Under the pieces are notes generated by a model, which did not search any database, had not been told where the DNA came from, and worked only from the letters and a program-made list of their open reading frames with translations. From CAYFVR01 sp046541515 (GTDB lineage Bacteria; Desulfobacterota; Desulfobacteria; Desulfobacterales; Desulfococcaceae), in contig JBKHDD010000079.1 in the NCBI GenBank assembly GCA_046541515.1, positions 1 through 20,827 on the forward strand: a stretch of DNA of 20,827 nucleotides. The letters run 5' to 3'. This document shows positions 14,174 to 20,827 of the stretch, piece by piece. The position numbers were made by a program, and so were the translations under genes. Position 1 is the stretch's first letter. Every line of letters starts with the position of its first letter.

Positions 14174-14980
14174 ATGGAACTGGAAATTCTTGAACGAACC
14201 CCGGAAACGGACACCGGCAAGCCGCCGCTGTTGTTCGTCCACGGGGCCTACTCCGGCGCCTGGATTTGGGACGCCTTTTTTTTGGAATACTTCGCCGGCC
14301 GGGGTTTTCCGTCCTACGCCATGAGCCTGCGGGGCCACGGCAAGAGCGAGGGCGGGGATCAGCTCCATTTCTGGGGTATCGAAGATTACGCGCGGGACGT
14401 CCGGGACGCGGTGCGCCGGATCGAGGGGCTCCCGGTGCTGGTGGGCCATTCCCTGGGCGGACTGCTTTGCCAGCGCTATCTGGCGGGCGGCGGGGACGCG
14501 GCGGGAATGGTGCTGCTCAACTCGGTTCCGCCCCACGGCATGGCGAACAGCCTGGGACGGCTGATTTCCGACGGGCCGCTGCTGGCCGGAAAGCTGGGGA
14601 CGCTCCACTTGTTTCCCAAATCGTTGTGGGACAACGTATTTTCTGCCGAAGAGCTAACGGAGCTGTTTTTGTCGCCGTTTACCGAACCGGATCACGTTTC
14701 CTGGCTGTTGCCGATGATGCAGCCGGAATCCTCCCGAGTGGCGGCGGAGCTGGCGATTTTCTGCAAGGTTCGGCCGGCCGACATTTCCTGCCCCGTGGCG
14801 GTGATCGGCGCGGAAAACGACCAGATCATCCCGCCCTCGGAGGTGCGGGAGACGGCCTCGGCCTACGGCGTTGAACCGGTGATCCTGCCCCGGCTGGGCC
14901 ACACGGTGATGGTGGAAGATTATTGGGAGGACGCCGCCGAGGCGGTGGCGAAGGCGGTGGAGCGGATGACGGCGGGGTAG
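14174..14980 (+). CDS. Alpha/beta hydrolase
   Basis: The 268-aa product is a full-length alpha/beta hydrolase. LLFVHGAYSGAWIWD forms the oxyanion region, VLVGHSLGG the nucleophile elbow (Ser93), GAENDQIIPP supplies the acid and LGHTVMVED the catalytic histidine. There is no export signal, so it is cytoplasmic. The substrate is not evident; esters or lactones are typical of the family. ATG 14174 has TTGGAGG at 14161-14167. It sits between the aldo/keto reductase (48 bp upstream) and the nitroreductase (52 bp downstream) in one direction, so an operon is likely. Confidence 0.88.
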   Translation: MELEILERTPETDTGKPPLLFVHGAYSGAWIWDAFFLEYFAGRGFPSYAMSLRGHGKSEGGDQLHFWGIEDYARDVRDAVRRIEGLPVLVGHSLGGLLCQRYLAGGGDAAGMVLLNSVPPHGMANSLGRLISDGPLLAGKLGTLHLFPKSLWDNVFSAEELTELFLSPFTEPDHVSWLLPMMQPESSRVAAELAIFCKVRPADISCPVAVIGAENDQIIPPSEVRETASAYGVEPVILPRLGHTVMVEDYWEDAAEAVAKAVERMTAG

Positions 14981-15032
14981 GGTGAATTGGGAAGAAAATT
15001 TTTACACATTGAAACCGAAAAAGGAGCAAGCA

Positions 15033-15542
15033 TTGGACGTTTTCGAAGCCATCCACGGACGCCGCAGCATAAGGAAGTACACCGATAAACCAGTTTCCGA
15101 CGCAGACGTGAAAAAGATTCTCCAGGCCGCCATGATCGCGCCCAGCGCGGGCAATCAGCAGCCCTGGCAATTCGTGGTGGTGCGGGACCGGGATACGCTG
15201 GAGAAGATCAAAGACGTGAATCCCTACGCCCCCATGGCGGACCATGCGCCGCTGGGGATTCTGGTCTGCGGCGACGTCTCCCTGGAAAAGCATCCCGGCT
15301 TTTGGGTGCAGGATTGCTCCGCCGCCGTGCAAAACCTGTTGCTGGCGGTCCGCGGCCTGGGGCTGGGCGGGGTCTGGACGGGGATTTATCCGCTGGAGGA
15401 GCGGGTGAACGGATTCCGGGAGCTGTTCGGCCTGCCGGAGAACGTAATCCCGCTGGCCTTTGTGGTGATCGGCCATCCGGCGCAGGAATCGTCGGTAAAG
15501 GATCGGTATAAAGAGGAGCGGGTGCGGTGGGAGCGGTGGTGA
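15033..15542 (+). CDS. Nitroreductase family protein
   Basis: The 169-aa product is an FMN-dependent nitroreductase-fold oxidoreductase. MDVFEAIHGRRSIRKYTDKPV is the classic N-terminus with the FMN-phosphate-binding RRSIRKY. APSAGNQQPWQFVVV and GLGLGGVWTGIYP are the other cofactor and dimer blocks. The start is TTG 15033, because AAGGAG at 15021-15026 lies 6 nt before it and family proteins begin at this point. A GTG at 14982, 2 nt after the hydrolase stop, would add 17 atypical residues and has no good ribosome site. It reduces nitroaromatics, quinones or flavin-like substrates with NAD(P)H; the true substrate is unknown. It is probably the last gene of the redox operon, with a modest terminator 9 nt after the stop. 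Confidence 0.92.
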   Translation: MDVFEAIHGRRSIRKYTDKPVSDADVKKILQAAMIAPSAGNQQPWQFVVVRDRDTLEKIKDVNPYAPMADHAPLGILVCGDVSLEKHPGFWVQDCSAAVQNLLLAVRGLGLGGVWTGIYPLEERVNGFRELFGLPENVIPLAFVVIGHPAQESSVKDRYKEERVRWERW

Positions 15543-15550
15543 TTGCGATG

Positions 15551-15581
15551 CCGCCTGGGCGTAAAGGCGTAAGGCGGTTTT
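15551..15581 (+). terminator. Weak intrinsic terminator after the nitroreductase gene
   Basis: CCGCCT (15551-15556) pairs with AGGCGG (15572-15577) across a 15-nt loop, followed by TTTT. The stem is short and the T-run brief. Confidence 0.4.
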
Positions 15582-15639
15582 GGAAATTTGAAATACCCTG
15601 CCAAAGCCCCGCCGGAGAATAAATTTCCCGGCTAAATCC

Positions 15640-15662
15640 GAAAAAGCCCGCTAAAGCGGGCT
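15640..15662 (-). terminator. Strong intrinsic terminator for the leftward defence operon
   Basis: AGCCCGCT (15645-15652) and AGCGGGCT (15655-15662) form a perfect hairpin. On the minus strand it is followed by TTTTTC. It lies about 160 bp after the restriction-enzyme stop. On the plus strand the tail is poor. Confidence 0.75.
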
Positions 15663-15822
15663 CAGATTTGCTCTACATTTGCAAGCGGATGAGCACGCTT
15701 GAGGATGATCTCCCATATGATCGGAGAAGTTTATGCCTCGGTGGCTGGAGGGTAAATTTATTTCCGAGAAAATTATGAATAAACTCAGAGCGGTAATCCC
15801 GAGGCGGGTTTCCGCTTTTTTT
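15663..15822 (+). ncRNA. Possible structured small RNA between two terminators
   Basis: No protein gene explains this stretch. It contains a perfect hairpin CAAGCG/CGCTTG (15682-15687 with 15696-15701), a nested pair TCTCC/GGAGA (15709-15713 with 15723-15727) inside GAGG/CCTC (15701-15704 with 15736-15739), the alternative CTCGG/CCGAG (15737-15741 with 15764-15768), and the strong plus-strand terminator at 15789-15822. I could not match it to a known RNA family. The only promoter hint is TACATT (15674-15679) without a -35, so the 5' end is a guess. Confidence 0.25.
15789..15822 (+). terminator. Strong rightward intrinsic terminator
   Basis: AGCGG (15789-15793) pairs with CCGCT (15812-15816), and CCCG (15798-15801) with CGGG (15805-15808) around an AGG loop. 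Seven T follow at 15816-15822. It overlaps the stop codon of the opposing restriction-enzyme gene. It ends either nitroreductase read-through or a separate small RNA. Confidence 0.75.
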
Positions 15823-18800
15823 ATCGGCCGACGTACTTTTCGTTTTCCACCTGGACCATGCTCATCCCCGCCAGCATATCAAGGATTTCGCGGATTTCGC
15901 CCAGCCGTTTTTGGGTTCGGCGGCCGTTGAACGCGGCGGCGACGTCCGGGATGGCCACCGGTTCGGCGGCGGCGGAAAGAACGGAGCGGACAACTTCCAC
16001 CCGATCCCGGAGTTCCTTTGGCCAGGTCTGTTTTTCGATGGGAACGGGCGCGGCGTCCGGGGCGGTTTCGGGTTCCGGCATTTTGGTTTGTTCGGGTTGG
16101 AGGGCGTCCGGGGCCTGGTATTCCGGCCGGAGCCAGCGGACGTGGCCGGCGGCTTCTTCGGCGGCGCGCCGGGCGTTGAGGTCCACGAGGCGCTGGAGGA
16201 TGTCGTCGTCGGAGAGATCGGCGGGCCAGCCGTAGGCGTCGAAGACGGCGGCGTCCAGGTCGTCGTGTAGCTGTTTGAGGACGGTGACGAGGCCCTGTTC
16301 GTGGATGGTTTTCTCTTTGGCGGTGAGGGGTTCTTCGGCCCGGAGTTTTTCCAGGACGTTGTACATGCCGGTGAGGGTGAGGTCGGGGTGTTGGGCCTGT
16401 TGGCGTTTGCGGTGGGCGTCGAGTTGTTCGGCGAGGGCGCGGATTTTGGATTTTTGGTCGTTGGTTGGGTCGGGGAAGGGGAAGGTTTCGAAGCAGCGGG
16501 TTTTGTTGTAGCGGGGATCGTTTCCGTAACCCAGCCTTCCGCCCATCGCCAATGCCCAATTTACGTGGATTTTGCTGGATAGGACACCGAGAAAATAGCT
16601 GTCTTCCATAGCGAACGCAACGAGCATGTTGTCTGGAAGAATGGATTCATCCAGAAACACGAAAAATCGGTGCTTGGAAGTTTCGACGGTTGCAATAAAA
16701 CGTTTCAAACCTTTCAGTAATTCCCGAAATTCTGGTCGAGGGCGACCAAATACCCACCATTTTTCACGATTTTTAGGATCACGACTTTGTTCTCGTTCCG
16801 GTTTCACTCTTTCCGAAATCCATTGGTATACCTTTGGAAACCTCCTTGGAATATCCTCCGCTCCCAATCCAAACAAATCGATCACCCACACCCCGCGCGG
16901 CTTCGCGGTCAAATCCCGGCCATTTCGATACGGCCGAATGTGCCTTTCCAGCCCGGGAACCGTTCCCAAGCCCAACTCCCGGGCTTCCTCCTCCGTGACA
17001 ATGAAGCCCGAACCATGCAATTTTACGCCTGGGCAACTCACATCCTGGTTTGCCTTGAGGACGCCCGCCAAAGCGAGATTTGCGCCGATGGTCAAATCCG
17101 ATTGAATTTTTCCCCGCCGTCTTGAAAAGACCACATCGGCGTCATCCCGGTCACTCGGGGTTTCCGTGACCACCGTTTGCAGCGCGCCCTCCCGGCTCCC
17201 TTTCTCCGCCACCGTCATGGAAATCCGGACCGCCGCGCCCCGGGCCGCATCCACCCACGGATGGTCCGGAATCGCAAACGTAATGGAAAGCGGCGTTTTG
17301 TCCTCCAAATGCGCGAGTAGCACCCGCCGATTGAACGTTTGCCGCAGGCTGTTCGTGGTAATCAACCCAAACCGCTGGAGTTTTCCGGCGCGGACTTTTT
17401 CCGCCGCCAGATGCCACCAATACACCACGTAGTCGATGGAATCCGGCAAACCTTTATACGTCTTCCGAAGCGCCTCCGCGTAGCCGTCGCCCAGCGCTTC
17501 CCGCATTCGCCAATTTCCGATAAACGGCGGATTCCCCACCACATAATCCGCCTCCGGCCATTCCGCCTTGCGCGGATTGATGAACCGGAAATCCGGAATC
17601 CGCGCCGTTTCATCGGGCACCGGCTCGCCCGTCGCCGGGTGAATTTTCATCGTCCGCCCGTCCCACCGCGTCACCGGCGCCCCTTTTTCGTCCAAAAGCG
17701 GCTCCACCGAATCCCAGGCCAGCACCGCGTCCCGGCATTCGATGTTGTGGTAATCCTTGATGATCGGCTCCGCGATTTCGGAATCTTCCAGAATCCGCGT
17801 ATGCCATTGCAGATAACCGATCCACAACACCAGCTCCGCGATGGCCGCCGCCCGAGGATTCACCTCGATGCCCAAAAACTGCTCCGGCGACACGGTTCCG
17901 CCCGCCATCTTCAGCCGCATTTGCCCTTCGCCCAGGGCGTGGAGCGTGTTCAGCACCTCGCCTTCCAGCCGCTTCAAATGCTCCAGCGTCACGTACAAAA
18001 AATTACCGGAACCACAGGCCGGGTCCAAAACCCGCAGCGTCACCAGCCGCCGGTGAAACGCCTCCACCTCCACGACGGCCTTTTCCGGCTTCTCCGATTC
18101 GACGTGGAGCAGCGCCGCCGCCTGCACGGATTCCCACTCCGCCCGCAACGGTTCGATGATGGTCGGCTTCACCAGCCGTTCCACGTAGGCCCGGGGCGTG
18201 TAATGCGCGCCCAGCTTGTGGCGCTCCCGCGGGTCCAACGCCCGTTCCAGCAGCGTGCCGAAAATGGCCGGTTCAACGTCCCGCCAGTCCGCCTCCGCCG
18301 CTTCCACCAGCAGTTCGATCTGCTGCTTCGTCATCTCCAGGGCGGTCTGGTCCGCGAAAAAGCCGCCGTTGAACTGGGGAATTTCCTTCTTGAGCCGAAC
18401 GGAGAAACCGCCCGCGTTCATCTTTTGCCACAAATCCTCCACCATCGGCTTAAAGATCGGCGGATCGTCGGCAATTTCGATGAGCAGATCGGTGAAACTC
18501 CGGTCCGGCAGCAGGCCAACGTCCTCCGCGAACATGGTGAAAATGCAGCGCATGAGGAAATGGGCCACCGTTTCGGGATCGCGTTGGCCTTCCAGGGATT
18601 TTGCCAGCTCCGCCAGCCGCGCCGCGATTTCCCGGGTCGCCTTGGCGCTGTGGCGGGACGGGTCCAGGCTCATGGGATCGTCCCACACCCGGCGCAGCCG
18701 GTCCCGCACGGCTTCGTCCCGGAGGTCGTCCATGGAAATCCGGTAGCCGACGTGGTCGGGGAAGGGGATGTGGTTGCCGCCGGAGCGGGTGAATTCGCTG

Positions 18801-19294
18801 TACAGGGCGATGGTGTCGCCCACGTCCACCACGATCAGAAAGGGCGGGCGGCCGTTCCGGATTTCTTCCTCCGGGAGATTGCGGCAGTAGGCGTCGGCCT
18901 GGTTCCTGGCCTTTTCCATGGCCGTGTCCCAACCCTTGGTGCCCCGAACCGCCGTGCCTTTTTTTCTTTGCCGCCGCCGCTTCTTTTCCCCCTGGGAAAG
19001 CGGGGCGGCCTCGTCAACCGCCTTCTCGCTGCCCTGCTTGGCTTCCAGAACGAAACAGCCGCGCTTGTACAAATCGATGAAATTGGCGGTGCCGTGGTGA
19101 GAGGGAACCCGCTTTTCGAACACGTAGGCGTCCTCATGCGGATTCTCCGTGGTCGGCCGGGGCCGCTCCACGCCAATCACGTCGCAAAGCTCCGAAAGAA
19201 ACAGCGGAAAATTCGCCCGCTCCGCCGCGCCGGAAGACTTCCAGCGGGAGATGAAGGATTCGAGGTCGGTGGGCGTGGGATCGGGCAGAGTCAA
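15821..19294 (-). CDS. MmeI-like type IIL/IIG restriction-modification enzyme (nuclease and N6-adenine methylase in one chain)
   Basis: The 1157-aa product combines cleavage and methylation in one polypeptide. The N-terminal nuclease motif is intact: Asp74 and Glu84-Ala-Lys86 in NFIDLYKRGCFVLEAKQ, the same D-X9-ExK spacing as MmeI. A lysine/arginine-rich insert (about 103-112) follows. A helical linker leads to the methylase, with motif I DPACGSGNF at 424 and motif IV NPPF at 588-591, as in gamma-class adenine methylases. The target-recognition region comes next (PYRNGRDLTAKPRGVWVIDL to FETFPFPDPT). The end, DAYGWPADLSDDDILQRLV and HVRWLRPEYQAP, is typical of the longer family members, with about 90 further residues ending near EKYVGR. 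The start is TTG 19294 with TTGGAG upstream. It lies 60 bp after hepT. The recognition site cannot be read from sequence. Confidence 0.9.
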   Translation of the reverse strand: MTLPDPTPTDLESFISRWKSSGAAERANFPLFLSELCDVIGVERPRPTTENPHEDAYVFEKRVPSHHGTANFIDLYKRGCFVLEAKQGSEKAVDEAAPLSQGEKKRRRQRKKGTAVRGTKGWDTAMEKARNQADAYCRNLPEEEIRNGRPPFLIVVDVGDTIALYSEFTRSGGNHIPFPDHVGYRISMDDLRDEAVRDRLRRVWDDPMSLDPSRHSAKATREIAARLAELAKSLEGQRDPETVAHFLMRCIFTMFAEDVGLLPDRSFTDLLIEIADDPPIFKPMVEDLWQKMNAGGFSVRLKKEIPQFNGGFFADQTALEMTKQQIELLVEAAEADWRDVEPAIFGTLLERALDPRERHKLGAHYTPRAYVERLVKPTIIEPLRAEWESVQAAALLHVESEKPEKAVVEVEAFHRRLVTLRVLDPACGSGNFLYVTLEHLKRLEGEVLNTLHALGEGQMRLKMAGGTVSPEQFLGIEVNPRAAAIAELVLWIGYLQWHTRILEDSEIAEPIIKDYHNIECRDAVLAWDSVEPLLDEKGAPVTRWDGRTMKIHPATGEPVPDETARIPDFRFINPRKAEWPEADYVVGNPPFIGNWRMREALGDGYAEALRKTYKGLPDSIDYVVYWWHLAAEKVRAGKLQRFGLITTNSLRQTFNRRVLLAHLEDKTPLSITFAIPDHPWVDAARGAAVRISMTVAEKGSREGALQTVVTETPSDRDDADVVFSRRRGKIQSDLTIGANLALAGVLKANQDVSCPGVKLHGSGFIVTEEEARELGLGTVPGLERHIRPYRNGRDLTAKPRGVWVIDLFGLGAEDIPRRFPKVYQWISERVKPEREQSRDPKNREKWWVFGRPRPEFRELLKGLKRFIATVETSKHRFFVFLDESILPDNMLVAFAMEDSYFLGVLSSKIHVNWALAMGGRLGYGNDPRYNKTRCFETFPFPDPTNDQKSKIRALAEQLDAHRKRQQAQHPDLTLTGMYNVLEKLRAEEPLTAKEKTIHEQGLVTVLKQLHDDLDAAVFDAYGWPADLSDDDILQRLVDLNARRAAEEAAGHVRWLRPEYQAPDALQPEQTKMPEPETAPDAAPVPIEKQTWPKELRDRVEVVRSVLSAAAEPVAIPDVAAAFNGRRTQKRLGEIREILDMLAGMSMVQVENEKYVGR

Positions 19295-19354
19295 GTGAAC
19301 TCCAAAGCAATGGATGAGTGGTCCGATGCAGTTGCTGATTCGTATCGGCGCGGG

Positions 19355-19693
19355 TCAGATTATGGGCGGCACCAGTTTGTCCAGCAAGACGATCAATCCG
19401 GGCGGATCCTTTTGGACGGTATTCCACACCACTTCCAGGTCTACCCCGTCATATTCATGAATCATCTGGTTGCGCATACTGATCATGGCCTTCCAGGGGA
19501 TTTCCGGATGGGCCGCTCGGGTATGATCGGAAACCCGGCGAGCCGCTTCGCCAATAATTTCCAGCCGGCGAATCACGGAATCCTGGCATTGGATGTCGGA
19601 AAGAAAGGAAGCGCGATCTTCGTTTTGAACGTAGGAAATCGCCAGTCGGGCTGCGTCCAGCATATCCGCGAAGTAGGCGAGATCACGCGCCAT
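19355..19693 (-). CDS. hepT: HEPN-domain toxin HepT (DUF86)
   Basis: The 112-aa product is a HEPN RNase-type toxin. The active-site motif R-X4-H-X-Y is complete: Arg74, His79 and Tyr81 in MRNQMIHEYDGVD. In studied HepT-MntA systems the tyrosine of this motif is AMPylated by MntA, which blocks RNA cleavage. The helical N-terminus (RDLAYFADMLDAARLAISYV) and the IIGEAARRVSD segment are typical. ATG 19693 is chosen because GGAGGTGG lies just upstream. The frame is open further back to 19795, but that part lies inside mntA. It overlaps mntA by 11 nt, indicating translational coupling. Confidence 0.93.
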   Translation of the reverse strand: MARDLAYFADMLDAARLAISYVQNEDRASFLSDIQCQDSVIRRLEIIGEAARRVSDHTRAAHPEIPWKAMISMRNQMIHEYDGVDLEVVWNTVQKDPPGLIVLLDKLVPPII

Positions 19694-19994
19694 AAACCAC
19701 CTCCGCGGATTCAAGGATCGCTTTTTTCCGAAATGGATTTCGGCTGTTTTCCACGCCCCGACGGCTGAGCAGGTCCACGTCTCTGCCAAAAACATCCGTC
19801 AGTTCTTCCCGCATTTTCGCCATGTCGAACAGGGTGGGCATTGCCGAAGGATGAAACCGGACCAGAACGTCCAAATCGCTCTTCGGCCCAAAGTCTTCCC
19901 GCAACACCGAACCGAAAAAGGCCAGCTCCACGATATCCCATCGTCGGCAAAAGCCATCTACGGCTTCGCGGGGAATTGGGACGGAAACGCCCAT
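19683..19994 (-). CDS. mntA: MntA-type nucleotidyltransferase antitoxin
   Basis: The 103-aa product is a minimal nucleotidyltransferase. The motif GS-X10-D-X-D is complete, with Gly28-Ser29 in FFGSVLREDFGP and Asp40 and Asp42 in KSDLDVLV. The known family role is to transfer AMP to HepT and neutralise it. Start ATG 19994 has AAAGG about 10 nt upstream. Longer in-frame starts at 20033 and 20051 exist, the latter inside the end of the PIN toxin gene; they would add atypical residues. It follows the PIN toxin gene after 35 bp and overlaps hepT. Confidence 0.92.
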   Translation of the reverse strand: MGVSVPIPREAVDGFCRRWDIVELAFFGSVLREDFGPKSDLDVLVRFHPSAMPTLFDMAKMREELTDVFGRDVDLLSRRGVENSRNPFRKKAILESAEVVYGA

Positions 19995-20029
19995 TGTTCC
20001 GAACCTTTCTTTGCGATGATTAAAAACGA

Positions 20030-20455
20030 TCATCGGGAGGTGGCCTGCCAAAATGAAACGAATTCTCTCGGGGTAAAGACGACAACCCGGCTTTTCCGGT
20101 AATCTTTTTCATTTCGCGTGATGATGAAATTGATTCTGCCGGCCAATGCCGCTTCATGCTGAATGGAATCTTCGAAATCCGAAAATTCAGAACGTAGAGA
20201 ACGGTCAATCATTTCTTGCGTCAACGGCAATATGCCAAGAACCAGCCTCAGTTTTCGCAAGTGAATAATTGCCTCTTCCTTCGTGTTGGTTTTCCGAAGA
20301 ATGTAATGCAAATTGGCGAAAACCAAGGGGGAGGTAAAACCCGTTAATTTCTGGTTTTCCAATAAGGAAAAAAGCCGTGCAGCATCTTTTCGGAACGGGT
20401 CCCGCTCCGAGAGATGATCGAGGATTGCATCGGAATCAATAAATAATTTCGTCAC
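20030..20455 (-). CDS. PIN-domain toxin (VapC-like, PIN_3 type)
   Basis: The 141-aa product is a PIN-fold endoribonuclease. Acidic residues expected at the metal site are visible: Asp7 in FIDSDAILDHL, Glu95/Asp96 in SDFEDSIQHEAAL and Asp118 in ITRNEKDYRKS. FANLHYILRK is typical of the PIN_3 group. It probably cleaves RNA when freed from its partner. The start is GTG 20455, overlapping the antitoxin stop as GTGA, the usual coupling of such pairs. Base composition here looks less GC-rich than in the rest of the window, consistent with recent transfer. Confidence 0.88.
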   Translation of the reverse strand: MTKLFIDSDAILDHLSERDPFRKDAARLFSLLENQKLTGFTSPLVFANLHYILRKTNTKEEAIIHLRKLRLVLGILPLTQEMIDRSLRSEFSDFEDSIQHEAALAGRINFIITRNEKDYRKSRVVVFTPREFVSFWQATSR

Positions 20456-20703
20456 GAATTATATTTTTTTGACAGATGTTCGCGGTATTCGGCCCTGGCA
20501 TCCGTAGAAGAATCCAACGTAATCACCCCGGCCAGTTCGCGAACAATCGGCGACATTTCCGGCTCCTCATCCTCCGTAAGATTCGCCAGAAATTGCAGAT
20601 ATTTTTGAACAAGCTCCGGAAGGCTTTGGTTGTTTTGGCGCGCGTAATTCTCGGCCTTCTCCAAAGTGGATGGGTCCACGGTAACCGTCAGGCTGGCATC
20701 CAT
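20452..20703 (-). CDS. DUF6364-type antitoxin partner of the PIN toxin
   Basis: The 83-aa product starts with a ribbon-helix-helix-like DNA-binding part (ASLTVTVDPSTLEKAENYAR, then SLPELVQKYLQFLANL). It ends with a segment SPIVRELAGVITLD and an acidic-basic tail likely to bind the toxin. This layout matches DUF6364 antitoxins that precede PIN_3 toxins. ATG 20703 has AAGGAGG 6 nt upstream, one of the best ribosome sites in the window. As in other VapB-like proteins it probably represses its own promoter, which would lie at the window edge. It is the first visible gene of the leftward cluster. Confidence 0.85.
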   Translation of the reverse strand: MDASLTVTVDPSTLEKAENYARQNNQSLPELVQKYLQFLANLTEDEEPEMSPIVRELAGVITLDSSTDARAEYREHLSKKYNS

Positions 20704-20821
20704 TCCATTCCTCCTTACTATTTGTTGCCGGAGTCGTTGGCGTCATGAACATTTCCCGCCGTTCGATGCTCAATTTTCCGGCCTTTCAGGGTTCGACCAA
20801 CGCCGAAACAACCTCTATTCC

Positions 20822-20827
20822 ATTATA
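20822..20827 (-). promoter_or_regulatory. Perfect -10 box at the window edge, promoter of the defence cluster
   Basis: The last six bases read TATAAT on the minus strand, about 120 bp upstream of the antitoxin ATG. The -35 element would lie outside the window, so the promoter is only half visible. Confidence 0.4.

Noticed and set aside
15733..15930. A 65-codon plus-strand frame crossing the terminator at 15789-15822
   Set aside because: It runs through a strong intrinsic terminator and into the antisense of the restriction gene, and it has no recognisable content. The upstream CGGAGAAG is not enough support.
17339..19768. An 809-codon plus-strand open frame across the restriction enzyme and hepT
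   Set aside because: Its translation is low-complexity (rich in Arg, His, Pro, Gln) and antisense to well-recognised genes on the minus strand.
19683..19795. Upstream extension of hepT to 19795
   Set aside because: The extra 34 residues lie inside mntA, and the strong ribosome site is directly before ATG 19693.
1..20827. Insertion sequences, integrases, tRNA or rRNA genes
   Set aside because: No transposase-like protein, terminal inverted repeats with target duplications, or tRNA/rRNA sequence was recognised by reading. A tRNA scan was not possible here.

Overview
The window is GC-rich chromosomal DNA from a Gram-negative (diderm) bacterium. The evidence is a lipobox-bearing M1-type metallopeptidase, a periplasmic ChaN-like protein, a penicillin-binding protein 1C, and enzymes common in anaerobes or microaerophiles (flavoredoxin, aldo/keto reductase with two ferredoxin-like clusters, nitroreductase). 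One perfect -24/-12 promoter implies that the host uses sigma-54. The phylum cannot be fixed from the sequence; a Desulfobacterota-like or related environmental lineage would fit, but that is a guess.

Left part (1-6100). A nearly complete selO (protein AMPylase) runs leftward off the edge. Divergently, three rightward genes encode an M1-like lipoprotein, a ChaN-family protein and a PIG3-type quinone oxidoreductase. The oxidoreductase gene has its own promoter, overlapped by an almost perfect 21-bp dyad.

Middle (6000-11750). A 64-codon gene of unknown function on the minus strand has a textbook sigma-54 promoter and its own intrinsic terminator. After a roughly 490-bp gene-free stretch and a small membrane protein comes a tight rightward operon: a degenerate MglA-like small GTPase, an alpha/beta-hydrolase and pbpC. 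pbpC meets a six-helix membrane protein gene head-on, with interlocking stop codons.

Redox block (11970-15580). Rightward genes encode flavoredoxin, aldo/keto reductase, an alpha/beta hydrolase and a nitroreductase that starts at TTG. A terminator-like hairpin lies in the flavoredoxin leader. A pair of 47-bp direct repeats separates flavoredoxin from the reductase.

Right part (15640-20827). This is a leftward defence cluster. In transcription order it holds a DUF6364-type antitoxin, a PIN toxin, the antitoxin MntA, the HEPN toxin HepT and a single-chain MmeI-like (type IIL/IIG) restriction-methylation enzyme. Gene overlaps, short gaps and a -10 box at the window edge suggest one transcript, ended by a strong hairpin at 15640-15662. 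An unexplained structured 160-bp stretch with its own rightward terminator lies between the nitroreductase and the restriction enzyme.

The most notable items are the sigma-54-driven mini-gene, the GTPase with altered nucleotide-binding motifs beside a cell-wall synthase, and the two toxin-antitoxin modules arranged ahead of the restriction enzyme. I saw no rRNA, tRNA, CRISPR array, insertion sequence or integrase.
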